A stretch of 64,000 nucleotides of DNA from JAWAFC01 sp038890815 (GTDB lineage Archaea > Micrarchaeota > Micrarchaeia > Burarchaeales > JACRGF01): NCBI GenBank assembly GCA_038890815.1, contig JAWAFC010000007.1, forward strand, positions 1-64,000. The letters are read 5' to 3'. The notes beneath the pieces are model-generated. The model searched no databases. It was given only the letters and a program-made list of their open reading frames with translations, and was not told the origin of the DNA. Shown one piece after another: positions 53,060 to 60,607 of this stretch. The position numbers and the translations under genes are program-made. Position 1 is the stretch's first letter; each line of letters starts with the position of its first letter.

Positions 53060-53773
53060 TCAAACCTTTGCGATGTATCTCGCGATCTCCTCGCCCGACA
53101 GCGCCGTGAATGCCTTTGTCTCCATTGTGGCAACCGAAATGTCAACTGTGTCGGGCCTCAGCTTCACATCGCCGCTTTTCTTAAGTGCCTTGAGCGCGAG
53201 CATTATCCCCTCATCGATCTCCATCCCTTCCTTGTATTCCTTCTCAAAATACTCATCAACTTCCTTTTTCCCCGCACCTATGCTGTCGGCCTTGTAGCCC
53301 GTGAGCGCGCCGCTGGGCTCGGCCTCAAACAGGCGTGGCGCATCATCCACGCCAGCGATCAGCAGCGACACGCCGAACGGCCTTATCCCCCCATACTGCG
53401 TGTAAATCTGCATGAGGTCGGACAGGCTCTTGCCTATGTGCTCGACTGTCACGGGCTCGTTGTAGGCCAGGCGGTGCCTCTGGGCTTCAAGCCTCGCCGT
53501 ATCCACGAGCCTTCGCGCGTCGGCCACGAGGCCGCTGGCAGTCGCCGCTATGTGCTTATCGATGGCGAATATCTTTCGCATGCTCTCAGGCACGAGAAGG
53601 CGGGACAGCAAGCTCTTGTAGGCCACGAGGATGACGCCGTTCTGGCACACCAGGCCGATGGCCGTGGCTCCGCGTCTGACCGCCTCCTTGGCATACTCGA
53701 CCTGAAACAGTCGGCCATCCGGCGAAAACACCGTTATTGCTCGGTCATATGCTTGAGGAGAAACAGGGTACAA
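53060..53773 (-). CDS. psmA: Proteasome subunit alpha
   Basis: 237-aa alpha subunit of the 20S proteasome. The N-terminal AYDRAITVFSPDGRLFQVEYAKEAVRRGATAIGL is diagnostic. Start is a TTG at 53773 after AGAGAGGGG. A TATA box (CTATTTAAAAC, minus strand, centre about 53830) heads the long operon that runs from psmA to ogt. Confidence 0.97.
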   Translation of the reverse strand: MYPVSPQAYDRAITVFSPDGRLFQVEYAKEAVRRGATAIGLVCQNGVILVAYKSLLSRLLVPESMRKIFAIDKHIAATASGLVADARRLVDTARLEAQRHRLAYNEPVTVEHIGKSLSDLMQIYTQYGGIRPFGVSLLIAGVDDAPRLFEAEPSGALTGYKADSIGAGKKEVDEYFEKEYKEGMEIDEGIMLALKALKKSGDVKLRPDTVDISVATMETKAFTALSGEEIARYIAKV

Positions 53774-53880
53774 ACAAACCCCTCTCTCTATTTTTCTCTG
53801 CTACGCATCTGTTTTTGACATTCAGTTTTAAATAGATTGCTTCGCGCATTCGCGCTTAAGTTTTTATACCAATTTCGCTA

Positions 53881-54999
53881 ATGAACTCTTGCATTATGGT
53901 TCCGCTTCCAGCGGAGAAAACAAAGGCACCCCAACCATCGGAGCGTAGGGAGCGCCGCTCCTGGTATGCGCGGTTTTTCGACTTTTTGCCTTCTGCGAAA
54001 TTGCAATTCAAAACAGCTTGGCAAGAGGCGATACCAGACCTTGTGAACCTATACAACTCCTCCTGGATCAATCCTCAGGAGTTGGAAAAATTCCCGGAAG
54101 AGATGAGGCAGCGGGCAGAGTTGCTGCGCATCACGCGTGAGCAGCTTGCGAGTCAGCTCAAGCATTTCCCTGAAGGACAGATCGTGGGCATAGTGCGCCA
54201 GCAAGGCCAATTGAAATTAGCCACCATGCTCAATACGCTCGTCTGGCCCGTCGGCTCGATCGCAGACATTCCGGGAAGCTACAGAGAGATAACCGCGGAG
54301 AGAACTTTTGCGGCGCATGTCCCGCCCGCCCGCATTCCTCCTGGAAAACAAGGCGTGCTTTTCTGCGTTTCCATCGCCGCGGGACCCGAGTTCCGTGGGC
54401 TGACATATGCTCAGCAGACTATCGAGCATGGGGTGAAGTTTGCCGAAAGGCGCGGCCTGCTGGCGGTTCCCTACTCAGCACCACGCGGGTTTGGCGTGTA
54501 CAAGCTCGCACACCCGAATATGAGCATAGAGGAATATCTCCTTATCACTCGGCCGCCGAGAAGCAGCGATGCCTATAGGGATTATTGCGCACACCTGAAG
54601 AGGCTGAACCACGCTCGCCGGAACCTCTTTCGCGCAACTTATCGGGGAGCACTGCGTCCGCTCAGCCACGATGAGTGGCAGAAGGAGGCCTTCGCTGATG
54701 CCGGGAGTGAGCCGAGCCGAGAGGCATTCCTCTCTTTTCTTGAGAGGCGCGGTGTGTGGTTCGAAAAAATGTACGGCAAACTGCCCACTGTGGTGGATTA
54801 CATACGCCTGACAGGCAGACATCACATCGATCCGGTGATGAATTTTCACATCCAGAATGGCGCGGATTTCATCTACGATGGAAATGGTGACATAGCCTGC
54901 ATTTTCGCCAACTCTCGACCAGAGGACATTTTTGCGGCTGGCTACAATATCTGCCTAACCTACTCGCCCAGCCCGCTCTTCAGGCCGAAAGGCGTGTGA
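53881..54999 (+). CDS. GNAT-like acyltransferase, role unknown
   Basis: 372-aa protein. After a basic N-terminus and a helical stretch, residues about 95-210 resemble a GNAT acetyltransferase fold (GQIVGIVRQQGQLKLATMLNTL, then VLFCVSIAAGPEFRGLTYAQQTIEHGVKFAERRGLLAVPYSAPRGFG, like the acetyl-CoA-binding strand-helix). The C-terminal 150 residues (IDPVMNFHIQNGADFIYDG...) belong to long GNAT-like proteins. The start could be the ATG at 53896, since a TATA-like TTTTTATACC (53861-53870) is close to 53881. It overlaps the next gene's possible GTG start. Confidence 0.6.
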   Translation: MNSCIMVPLPAEKTKAPQPSERRERRSWYARFFDFLPSAKLQFKTAWQEAIPDLVNLYNSSWINPQELEKFPEEMRQRAELLRITREQLASQLKHFPEGQIVGIVRQQGQLKLATMLNTLVWPVGSIADIPGSYREITAERTFAAHVPPARIPPGKQGVLFCVSIAAGPEFRGLTYAQQTIEHGVKFAERRGLLAVPYSAPRGFGVYKLAHPNMSIEEYLLITRPPRSSDAYRDYCAHLKRLNHARRNLFRATYRGALRPLSHDEWQKEAFADAGSEPSREAFLSFLERRGVWFEKMYGKLPTVVDYIRLTGRHHIDPVMNFHIQNGADFIYDGNGDIACIFANSRPEDIFAAGYNICLTYSPSPLFRPKGV

Positions 55000-55001
55000 A
55001 T

Positions 55002-56978
55002 ATGCCCGACAGATTGCTCATTCAGACAAGCGCGGGAAACTTCTTTGTCTCCCCACACGAGATCGTCAAGGTGGCTGTGGGCGAGGGGCGCTACGCCGAG
55101 AAATATGCCTATGACCTCAACGAGGGCGACATGGTGCTCGTTTCGAAAGAGTACATCAAGTTGCCCGTTACGCTCGAGCAGGTGGATGCCATCCTGTACG
55201 ACAACCTGCCGCGGTACAGGGACACCTTTGCCGTTCTGTTCGAGTTGAACAGGAATGGTGAGCGCATTCCCCGTCTGAGATGCGAGCTCATCAGGGGACT
55301 AGGGGCCAAGCAGATCGTGCGGGAAGAGAGGGCTAAAACGCTGAAGGAAGAGGGCGATTACGAGCCTGCCGAATATGCCGTGATGACCGACAAGATTAAG
55401 GAGTTCATCGGAGGAGCTAGAACACCCGAGACCATTCGAGCCTGGTTGCGGGGAGAAGTCATCGCGCCCAGCGAGGCCGAAATATTAGCCGCATTGAGCG
55501 CTGTCAATCCTGTATTCGAGGAAATGGCGCGCGATGGGAGCCCATTTGCCGAGAGCTATGCTGTGTATGTCACCATAAGGCGGGGAGTGATGAGATGCAT
55601 CGCGCAGATAAAGGCTGCGGGCACCGGCCAGCCGAGCGCTCACCGTGAGCCCACAGGAAAGGTGCGCATTAAGGATGCGCTGAGCATCGTGCGCAACCAC
55701 TTCCTTTCCGACATAGACGAACAGATTGCGGCAGCAAGCATCGGGAAAATTACTGAGGTTAATGGAAAAGGTGAGAAATGCGCGCCAACGGGCGAGGGCG
55801 TTTTTCCCAAAAAGATCATCAGCGCTAAGCTGGAGCACACTCGGATGGAGGAAGTTTATGCGCTTTATCTGATTTCCAATGAGATGATGCAGAAGCTGAT
55901 TGAGAAGTACTATAATGTGGATTTCATCACAGCAAATCTTATACTCTGCCTTTTGTGTGAGCGGCTCGGCATCAAGCATCCGGATTCGAATGAGTTCATA
56001 GAATTCTATAACCAGCTGCCTGAAAAAGCGCAGAGCACCTTTAAGGAGATTGCGGCCGACCTGATGGGCGAAATTGAAAGAGGCAGCGAGCTCGTGCCTG
56101 GTCAGCAAGCCCAGAACCTACTGAATGCGTTTGAGCGCTCGCTGAGAGTTTTACCGAAGCTCTACTTCACATCCCACGAGGTGTTTAGAGATTGGGCAAG
56201 GGCGAAATTCACCGGACAAGCCGACAGGAAAGAAAGAAAGGAGCTTGAAAGAAAGCTCGAGAAAATTGAAGACAAACTAAAGAGAAAATACAACATTGAC
56301 AAGAATTACTCGAAGAAGCTGCTTTTGGAGGCCTATCGCGGTCTCAGGCGTATCATGCTCATGATGGGGATACCGTTGGTGATGGACCCCTATCGGTATA
56401 AAGAAGAGGCCGAAAAGATAGGCATGAAATTCTTTACCCGCGACGAAGCGGCCGCGATCGCGAGAAAATTCGGTATAGAGTGGTTCATCCCGCTCATAGA
56501 AAAAAACTTTCTTTCAGAAGAGCCTTTCCTGCTTGCAGGGTTCAGGGAGAGAAATAAGGCTAACGAGGAAGCAGCCGCCAAACTTTCCGCAGTTGATGCG
56601 TTGGAGAGAAGGCAAGCCATCGAGGCGCTTGTGAGAAAAGGGGAGGCATGTTATCATGTGCTCACCACCATAGCGCTCTCGCCGCGCGTGCCGGATGACA
56701 CCCTCAACAGCATTCTTGATGTTTTCGCGAGCGTGGCGAGCCCGCGCTGCTTGGAGGCGCTCATATTGCTTGAGAGAAAGCATAGGCCCGAGAAGACAAG
56801 AGACAAAATAGCCGAGGTTTTCGGGCGCATTGCCAGTAACGAGAAAAACCATCCGCTCATCCGCCAGTTGGCACAGAACTTTTTTGAGCATGCCACAAGG
56901 CATTCGAAGGTGATTGAGCTTCCGGCGCGCTCCCTCCAGCCCGCCACAAACAAAAAGCCGACGCCTATCCCCCGCTAG
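55002..56978 (+). CDS. Unrecognised 658-aa partner of the GNAT-like protein
   Basis: No family recognised. The first 50 residues (RLLIQTSAGNFFVSPHEIVKVAVGEGRYAEKYAYDLNEGDMVLVS) are beta-rich and recall Hint-type folds but lack a catalytic N-terminal Cys or Ser. The middle is helical with a charged coiled coil (KERKELERKLEKIEDKLKRKY, about 418-438). The C-terminal 120 residues look like HEAT repeats (DALERRQAIEALVRKGEACYHVLTTIALSPRVPDDTLNSILDVFASVAS). No signal peptide. It is coupled to the upstream gene (GTG at 54996 overlapping its stop, or ATG 55002). Overlaps the RNase P gene by 14 nt. Confidence 0.65.
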   Translation: MPDRLLIQTSAGNFFVSPHEIVKVAVGEGRYAEKYAYDLNEGDMVLVSKEYIKLPVTLEQVDAILYDNLPRYRDTFAVLFELNRNGERIPRLRCELIRGLGAKQIVREERAKTLKEEGDYEPAEYAVMTDKIKEFIGGARTPETIRAWLRGEVIAPSEAEILAALSAVNPVFEEMARDGSPFAESYAVYVTIRRGVMRCIAQIKAAGTGQPSAHREPTGKVRIKDALSIVRNHFLSDIDEQIAAASIGKITEVNGKGEKCAPTGEGVFPKKIISAKLEHTRMEEVYALYLISNEMMQKLIEKYYNVDFITANLILCLLCERLGIKHPDSNEFIEFYNQLPEKAQSTFKEIAADLMGEIERGSELVPGQQAQNLLNAFERSLRVLPKLYFTSHEVFRDWARAKFTGQADRKERKELERKLEKIEDKLKRKYNIDKNYSKKLLLEAYRGLRRIMLMMGIPLVMDPYRYKEEAEKIGMKFFTRDEAAAIARKFGIEWFIPLIEKNFLSEEPFLLAGFRERNKANEEAAAKLSAVDALERRQAIEALVRKGEACYHVLTTIALSPRVPDDTLNSILDVFASVASPRCLEALILLERKHRPEKTRDKIAEVFGRIASNEKNHPLIRQLAQNFFEHATRHSKVIELPARSLQPATNKKPTPIPR

Positions 56979-57303
56979 CGAGTTTTGCCCTCAGCTTTCT
57001 GAGCGTGCCCGAGACGGCCAGCGTGCGCAGCGCGGCCCTCTTTTTGCCTATCTCATCGAGAAGAAAAAGTGCGGCCCTCACTGATAGCACCTCGGCGGCA
57101 TTGCACTGCAGCACGCATATGCCCCTCTTTGCATCGAACTCGACAAAGCGCACGCCTGCCCTCGCAACCCCCAACTGACCGAGGAAGGCGAGCGCGGCGC
57201 GTTCCACGGCCTCGCTCACTTCCCTCTCGCTCACCTCGCCCTCGCTGGCGACCTCGAGCGCGAGCCACCGGTCCTTTTCCCTCATCGTCGGTTTGAGTGC
57301 CAT
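56965..57303 (-). CDS. rnp2: RNase P protein component 2 (Pop5)
   Basis: 112-aa protein: ALKPTMREKDRWLALEV at the N-terminus and the alpha-beta pattern GVRFVEFDAKRGICVLQCNAAEVLSVRAALFLL. It forms a heterotetramer with Rpp30 to activate RNase P RNA. ATG at 57303 overlaps the rnp3 stop by one base (TGATG). Confidence 0.9.
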   Translation of the reverse strand: MALKPTMREKDRWLALEVASEGEVSEREVSEAVERAALAFLGQLGVARAGVRFVEFDAKRGICVLQCNAAEVLSVRAALFLLDEIGKKRAALRTLAVSGTLRKLRAKLASGG

Positions 57304-57839
57304 CACACCCCCTCCAACACAGCGCGCGGCTCGGCGCTCAGCGCGCAGAGCGCCTGGCTTCGGCTTACACCGAGCGCCACTTCGGCAAATGCGGCGATGT
57401 CGAGCGGCCTCCTCATCTCGAACTCGTTCCTTGCTCTGCTGGTGATGACATAACTCGCGCCGAACTTGATGCAGAGCTTTAGGAAAAAGGCCATCCTCGC
57501 GATAACCTTCGCCCTCTCGCTCCCTTTTGCCGCGAGCACAAAGGCGATCGGGATTTCAAATGGCTTTTCCTCCTCGGCAGCCTTTCTGAGCATGCCCGTA
57601 TCCGGAACAAAATTCGTCGAGCACAGCACATCGAACCTGCGCGCGCCCTGCGCCAGCGCCGCGGGGTCGGGCGAGGAGAGGATGTTCACCTTGCCCTTCT
57701 CGGGTTTTATCCTGCCGAGCTCGCCAGCCCTCCTCACAAACCGCTCGAGCACTTCAGCTCCTTCGGCGCACACCCTCGCGTATCCGAACCTCTCGGGCTT
57801 CTCGCATCTGAAACGCGCGTGCAGGTCGATGAACTCCAT
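57303..57839 (-). CDS. rnp3: RNase P protein component 3 (Rpp30)
   Basis: 178-aa protein of the PHP-like TIM-barrel Rpp30 family: EFIDLHARF start, KVNILSSPDPAALAQGARRFDVLCSTN, and GASYVITSRARNEFEMRRPLDIAAFAEVALG near the end. The ATG at 57839 is 26 bp from a TATA box at 57859-57871, indicating a leaderless transcript; upstream in-frame sequence crosses that promoter. Confidence 0.88.
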   Translation of the reverse strand: MEFIDLHARFRCEKPERFGYARVCAEGAEVLERFVRRAGELGRIKPEKGKVNILSSPDPAALAQGARRFDVLCSTNFVPDTGMLRKAAEEEKPFEIPIAFVLAAKGSERAKVIARMAFFLKLCIKFGASYVITSRARNEFEMRRPLDIAAFAEVALGVSRSQALCALSAEPRAVLEGV

Positions 57840-57858
57840 ACAGAGAATTTGGGCAGAA

Positions 57859-57871
57859 CATTTATATATCG
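57859..57871. promoter_or_regulatory. Shared TATA box between rnp3 and the small alpha/beta protein genes
   Basis: The stretch CATTTATATATCGG is a TATA box in both readings, centred at 57865. It is 26 bp from the rnp3 ATG (minus). On the plus strand transcription would start near 57891, before the GTG candidates at 57903 and 57927. Confidence 0.65.
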
Positions 57872-57926
57872 GAAGCAGACAAAAAATAACCGCTGGTGGT
57901 GTGTGGTGCGTGGCGGGCATGCCAAC

Positions 57927-58391
57927 GTGAGGGGCAACAGAGAGCAGAGCGACACCCCTGCTGAGAGCACGATCAGAGGCCGCGATCCGGTTTCAAAGCG
58001 TGGCTCAAGCGCAGGGGCTTCGGGCGCATTCGTCTCACAGCGTCCACTTGTGGATGCCGCTGAGAAAAAATCGCTTCTCGTTGTTTATACCGATGGCGAG
58101 CCGGAGAAAAAGGATGCATACTTCATGCTAGCTTTCAAACACGGCGCCATCACCCTCGCCAAGCCGGAGGCCGCGCTACGGCAGGCGGAGCTTATGAGCT
58201 TTGGCATCATCATTTTTGACAACTGCCCGCTTGAAGCTGAGTACATCGTGGAGGAGCTTCGCAAAAATGGGAGATGGAAATTCATCTCGGTGGACAGCCG
58301 GGTTGCCGATGCCTTCAAAGAGCTCGGAGAGGATTGGATCTGCGTGAATTCGCACGAGCTGCTTGAGGAAGCGCTCAATAGACTTAAGTGA
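57927..58391 (+). CDS. Small alpha/beta protein A, function unknown
   Basis: 154-aa protein: about 45 basic, Ser/Arg-rich residues, then a compact alternating alpha/beta domain (KSLLVVYTDGEPEKKDAYFMLAFKHGAITLAKPEAALRQAELMSFGIIIFDNCPLEAEYIVEEL...). The fold resembles a CheY/Rossmann-like domain but lacks an obvious acidic pocket. The start is uncertain: GTG at 57927 (chosen by comparison with its downstream paralog) or 57903. It is followed after 4 nt by a paralog. Confidence 0.55.
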   Translation: MRGNREQSDTPAESTIRGRDPVSKRGSSAGASGAFVSQRPLVDAAEKKSLLVVYTDGEPEKKDAYFMLAFKHGAITLAKPEAALRQAELMSFGIIIFDNCPLEAEYIVEELRKNGRWKFISVDSRVADAFKELGEDWICVNSHELLEEALNRLK

Positions 58392-58395
58392 GAAA

Positions 58396-58827
58396 ATGCA
58401 CGGCGAGAAAAATGCACGGGCGCAAAGGGAGCAGCACGGCACGCGCATCCGCGGCAAACAGCCCATGGCTGAGAGCATTCAGGAAAAACCGTTCGGCCAT
58501 GCGCGCGTGCTCGTGGTATTCAGAAATAAGGAGGTGCTCAAGAAAAATCATAAAGAATACAAAAGGCTCAAGGAAAAAGTTGGCTCACTCCAGTTCGCAA
58601 CCCTTGAGGAAGCCCGCCTGGGGAGCGCGAATGTCATTGTGTATGATGGCGTCATGGCCAGCTCCGCCATGCCTGCCGTGCTGGAGCAGATAGCAAGGCT
58701 GCGCGCCGAAGCTCCGGAGACAAAAATAATTGTTATCGGAAGCGGCCTCTCGGAGGCCGTGGGGAATGGCGGCGCCATTGTGAAAAACCGGAAAGACATC
58801 GAGCACGCGCTCGCTGAGCTGTGCTAG
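58396..58827 (+). CDS. Small alpha/beta protein B, paralog of the upstream gene
   Basis: 143-aa protein with the same layout as its upstream neighbour: a basic N-terminus containing REQ..T.IRG..P, then an alternating alpha/beta domain (ARVLVVFRNKEVLKKNHKEYKRLKEKVGSLQFATLEEARLGSANVIVYDGVMAS...IIVIGSGLSEAVGNGGAIVKNRKDIEHALAEL). GTGAG lies 4 nt before the ATG. No known family. Overlaps the L15e stop by 4 nt. Confidence 0.65.
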   Translation: MHGEKNARAQREQHGTRIRGKQPMAESIQEKPFGHARVLVVFRNKEVLKKNHKEYKRLKEKVGSLQFATLEEARLGSANVIVYDGVMASSAMPAVLEQIARLRAEAPETKIIVIGSGLSEAVGNGGAIVKNRKDIEHALAELC

Positions 58828-59306
58828 AGCAGTCCCCTTGCCTTCCTGCCGGCTGCGGTAAGCCCTCTGAAAGCCCTCCCTTTCTGAAGAGGCAGGCCCG
58901 TTGCCTTTGGGTCTGCAAGGATCACTTCGAAATAGTCATTGCTTCCGTCTCCGCCAACCCAGTAAGAATTGAGCACCTCAAGATTCCTGTATGCCCTCGC
59001 GGCTCTTTGCTCGGCGATGGCCTGGTTGCTGAGCTTGGGTGAGAAAAACCTCCCATACCTTGATGGTTTCCTTCCCTTTCGTGGCTTTTCCCTCTTCCTT
59101 CTCCCCTTGAGCACGCGTACCCTCACCACAACAAATCCTTTCTTTGCCTTGTAGCCGAGCTCCCTCGCCCGCGCTATATTCAGTGGCCGCTCAACCCTCA
59201 CGAGCGTGGGGCCTTTGTTCCACGCCGCAATGCGCTTCTTGTACTCCGGAGAACGAGCAGCATACTCTCGCTGGAAAGCCTCCTTCATGTATTTGTAAAA
59301 ACCCAT
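58824..59306 (-). CDS. rpl15e: 50S ribosomal protein L15e
   Basis: 160-aa ribosomal protein: MGFYKYMKEAFQREYAARSPEYKKRIAAWNKGPTLVRVERPLNIARARELGYKAKKGFVVVRVRVLKG. Family members are usually 180-195 aa, so the C-terminus is somewhat short. GGTGAG precedes the ATG. Confidence 0.95.
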   Translation of the reverse strand: MGFYKYMKEAFQREYAARSPEYKKRIAAWNKGPTLVRVERPLNIARARELGYKAKKGFVVVRVRVLKGRRKREKPRKGRKPSRYGRFFSPKLSNQAIAEQRAARAYRNLEVLNSYWVGGDGSNDYFEVILADPKATGLPLQKGRAFRGLTAAGRKARGLL

Positions 59307-59391
59307 CCGCTCACCCGCTCGTTCAGGCTGCAGAACGCAGTCTCCTACATTCGAGCGCATTCTTTCAATCGGACAAATTATATTAAGATAA

Positions 59392-59528
59392 CGCCGGGGA
59401 GGAGATTCGAACTCCTAACCCCACGAGGGGACCAGATTCGGAACCGCAGGAGAGCCGAGTCCCCTTCAGTTTATCCCGATTAGTTTTCGACTCGAGTCTG
59501 GCGCGATACCAGGTTCCGCCACCCCGGC
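59392..59528 (-). tRNA. tRNA-Ser(CGA) with an intron in the anticodon loop
   Basis: Read on the minus strand: acceptor GCCGGGG pairs with CCCCGGC, T-arm AGGAG-TTCGAAT-CTCCT, long variable arm CCCC-TCGT-GGGG, anticodon stem CCAGA/TCTGG and discriminator G73. The long variable arm and G73 fit serine rather than leucine. The loop starts CTCGAG, giving anticodon CGA, and is interrupted at about position 37/38 by an intron of roughly 53 nt. CCA is not encoded. Confidence 0.85.
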
Positions 59529-59571
59529 AGAGATATTCTGCAAAAACAAGCTATTAAATGTGGCCCTGGAG

Positions 59572-60063
59572 CTATGCGGGCACCTTTTCTGCCCCGCGCT
59601 TTTCCTCTCCTTTTCGGATTTCTGGTCCCTTGGGCGGCTCTTTCTCCCTCTTTCTTTCCCCTCTCCCCTTTTTCAGGCTTGGAAACATTTTGAGTATGGA
59701 GTCCTCGCTCCTCCCTTTCTCCCTGGCTAGCTCTGCGTATCGTTGAATCATCTGCTCGGCAATACCGCCCGGATATGCGGCCGCCACATTCTCCAGATGT
59801 TTCCTCTCTTCTTCCCCGAGTCGCTCAACCATTTCGAAGAACACATTGTTCGCTGTCCTGAAGTTCCTCCGTATGATGAAATCAAGCCCGCTCCATTTCA
59901 TGAAACGCTCGAACCATCCTTTGGGATTATCAAGCCTGTCAAACGCTTCCTGCGGTATAAACACCTTCAACAGCTCAGCAAGTGAGCTGTAAATCGAAAT
60001 GAGCTGCTTCTCCTCTTTTTCCCTAAGCTCACGCTCATATTTTTTCCATTCTTCTCCATCCAT
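59572..60063 (-). CDS. Charged helical protein, function unknown
   Basis: 163-aa protein, largely helical, with a Lys/Arg/Glu/Pro-rich last 40 residues (SLKKGRGERKREKEPPKGPEIRKGEEKRG). No motif recognised and no signal peptide. ATG at 60063 is 25 bp from a TATA box at about 60085-60090, suggesting a leaderless transcript; a TTG five codons upstream is less likely. Confidence 0.7.
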   Translation of the reverse strand: MDGEEWKKYERELREKEEKQLISIYSSLAELLKVFIPQEAFDRLDNPKGWFERFMKWSGLDFIIRRNFRTANNVFFEMVERLGEEERKHLENVAAAYPGGIAEQMIQRYAELAREKGRSEDSILKMFPSLKKGRGERKREKEPPKGPEIRKGEEKRGAEKVPA

Positions 60064-60081
60064 GTGGGCTTTTTGCAAACC

Positions 60082-60092
60082 GAATTTAAAAG
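60082..60092. promoter_or_regulatory. Shared TATA box for tRNA-Thr and the divergent gene
   Basis: GAATTTAAAAG, centred near 60087.5, is 25 bp from the tRNA 5' end (60113, plus) and 25 bp from the ATG at 60063 (minus). TTTAAA at its core is palindromic, so TBP could use it both ways. Confidence 0.6.
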
Positions 60093-60112
60093 CTTTGGTG
60101 CAAAAATATACA

Positions 60113-60238
60113 GCCTCCGTAGCTCAGCGGTCAACCTTTTTCCCTCACCCGCTCCAAAAGCGTTGGCGGAAAAGTGGTTAGCTAGAGAGCGACCGCCTCG
60201 TAAGCGGTAGGTCGAGGGTTCAAATCCCTCCGGGGGCT
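60113..60238 (+). tRNA. tRNA-Thr(CGT) with an intron in the D-loop
   Basis: Acceptor GCCTCCG pairs with CGGGGGC (60231-60237), discriminator U73 (60238) as in archaeal tRNA-Thr. Anticodon stem ACCGC/GCGGT (60192-60208) with loop CTCGTAA gives anticodon CGU. T-arm GAGGG-TTCAAAT-CCCTC. The D-stem GCTC (60122-60125) pairs with GAGC (60187-60190), but the loop between is about 60 nt, so an intron of roughly 50 nt lies in the D-loop (about 60132-60182), with a hairpin CTTTTTCC/GGAAAAG inside. The anticodon loop itself is uninterrupted. Confidence 0.88.
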
Positions 60239-60289
60239 CTTGCAAGCAGCGACCTAATTTATTATAATCTTTAGCCGAGAAACTTCCCC

Positions 60290-60607
60290 ATGGAAAAACG
60301 CGTTTATGAGTGTCCGGCTGCAGATTTCGGCAGGCTCAAGGCACTGCTCGGAAAAGACCCTTATGCGCCAGTAAGTTTTGCTCGCCAAGGCTACATTCTC
60401 AAGGAGGGCAAGGCAGTGGGCGGCGAGGCCGACAAGTGCTATGTGCAGCTGAAGGGGGAGAGCGATTTTTTCAAGTGGGCTGAGGATAGGTTCCGCGAAC
60501 TGCCGAGCGTGAAGCGCGCGCCAAAGGAGATGGAGGAAAAAATCAACAAAGCGATTGAGGAGGAGGAGAGCGCAGCTGAAAGCGGGTTCGGCTCGCTGTT
60601 CGGTTAA
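60290..60607 (+). CDS. Small acidic protein, function unknown
   Basis: 105-aa protein with an N-terminal alpha/beta part (KRVYECPAADFGRLKALLGKDPYAPVSFARQGYILKEGKAVGGEADKCYVQLKGESDFFKWAEDRF) and a Glu-rich C-terminal helix ending SGFGSLFG. No family recognised, but the AT-rich promoter (about 60255-60272) and codon use look genuine. Converges with the LeuA-like gene, overlapping by 4 nt. Confidence 0.65.
   Translation: MEKRVYECPAADFGRLKALLGKDPYAPVSFARQGYILKEGKAVGGEADKCYVQLKGESDFFKWAEDRFRELPSVKRAPKEMEEKINKAIEEEESAAESGFGSLFG

Noticed and set aside
59392..59528. Reading the intron-containing tRNA as tRNA-Leu
   Set aside because: The long variable arm fits Leu or Ser, but G73 and the CGA anticodon fit Ser.
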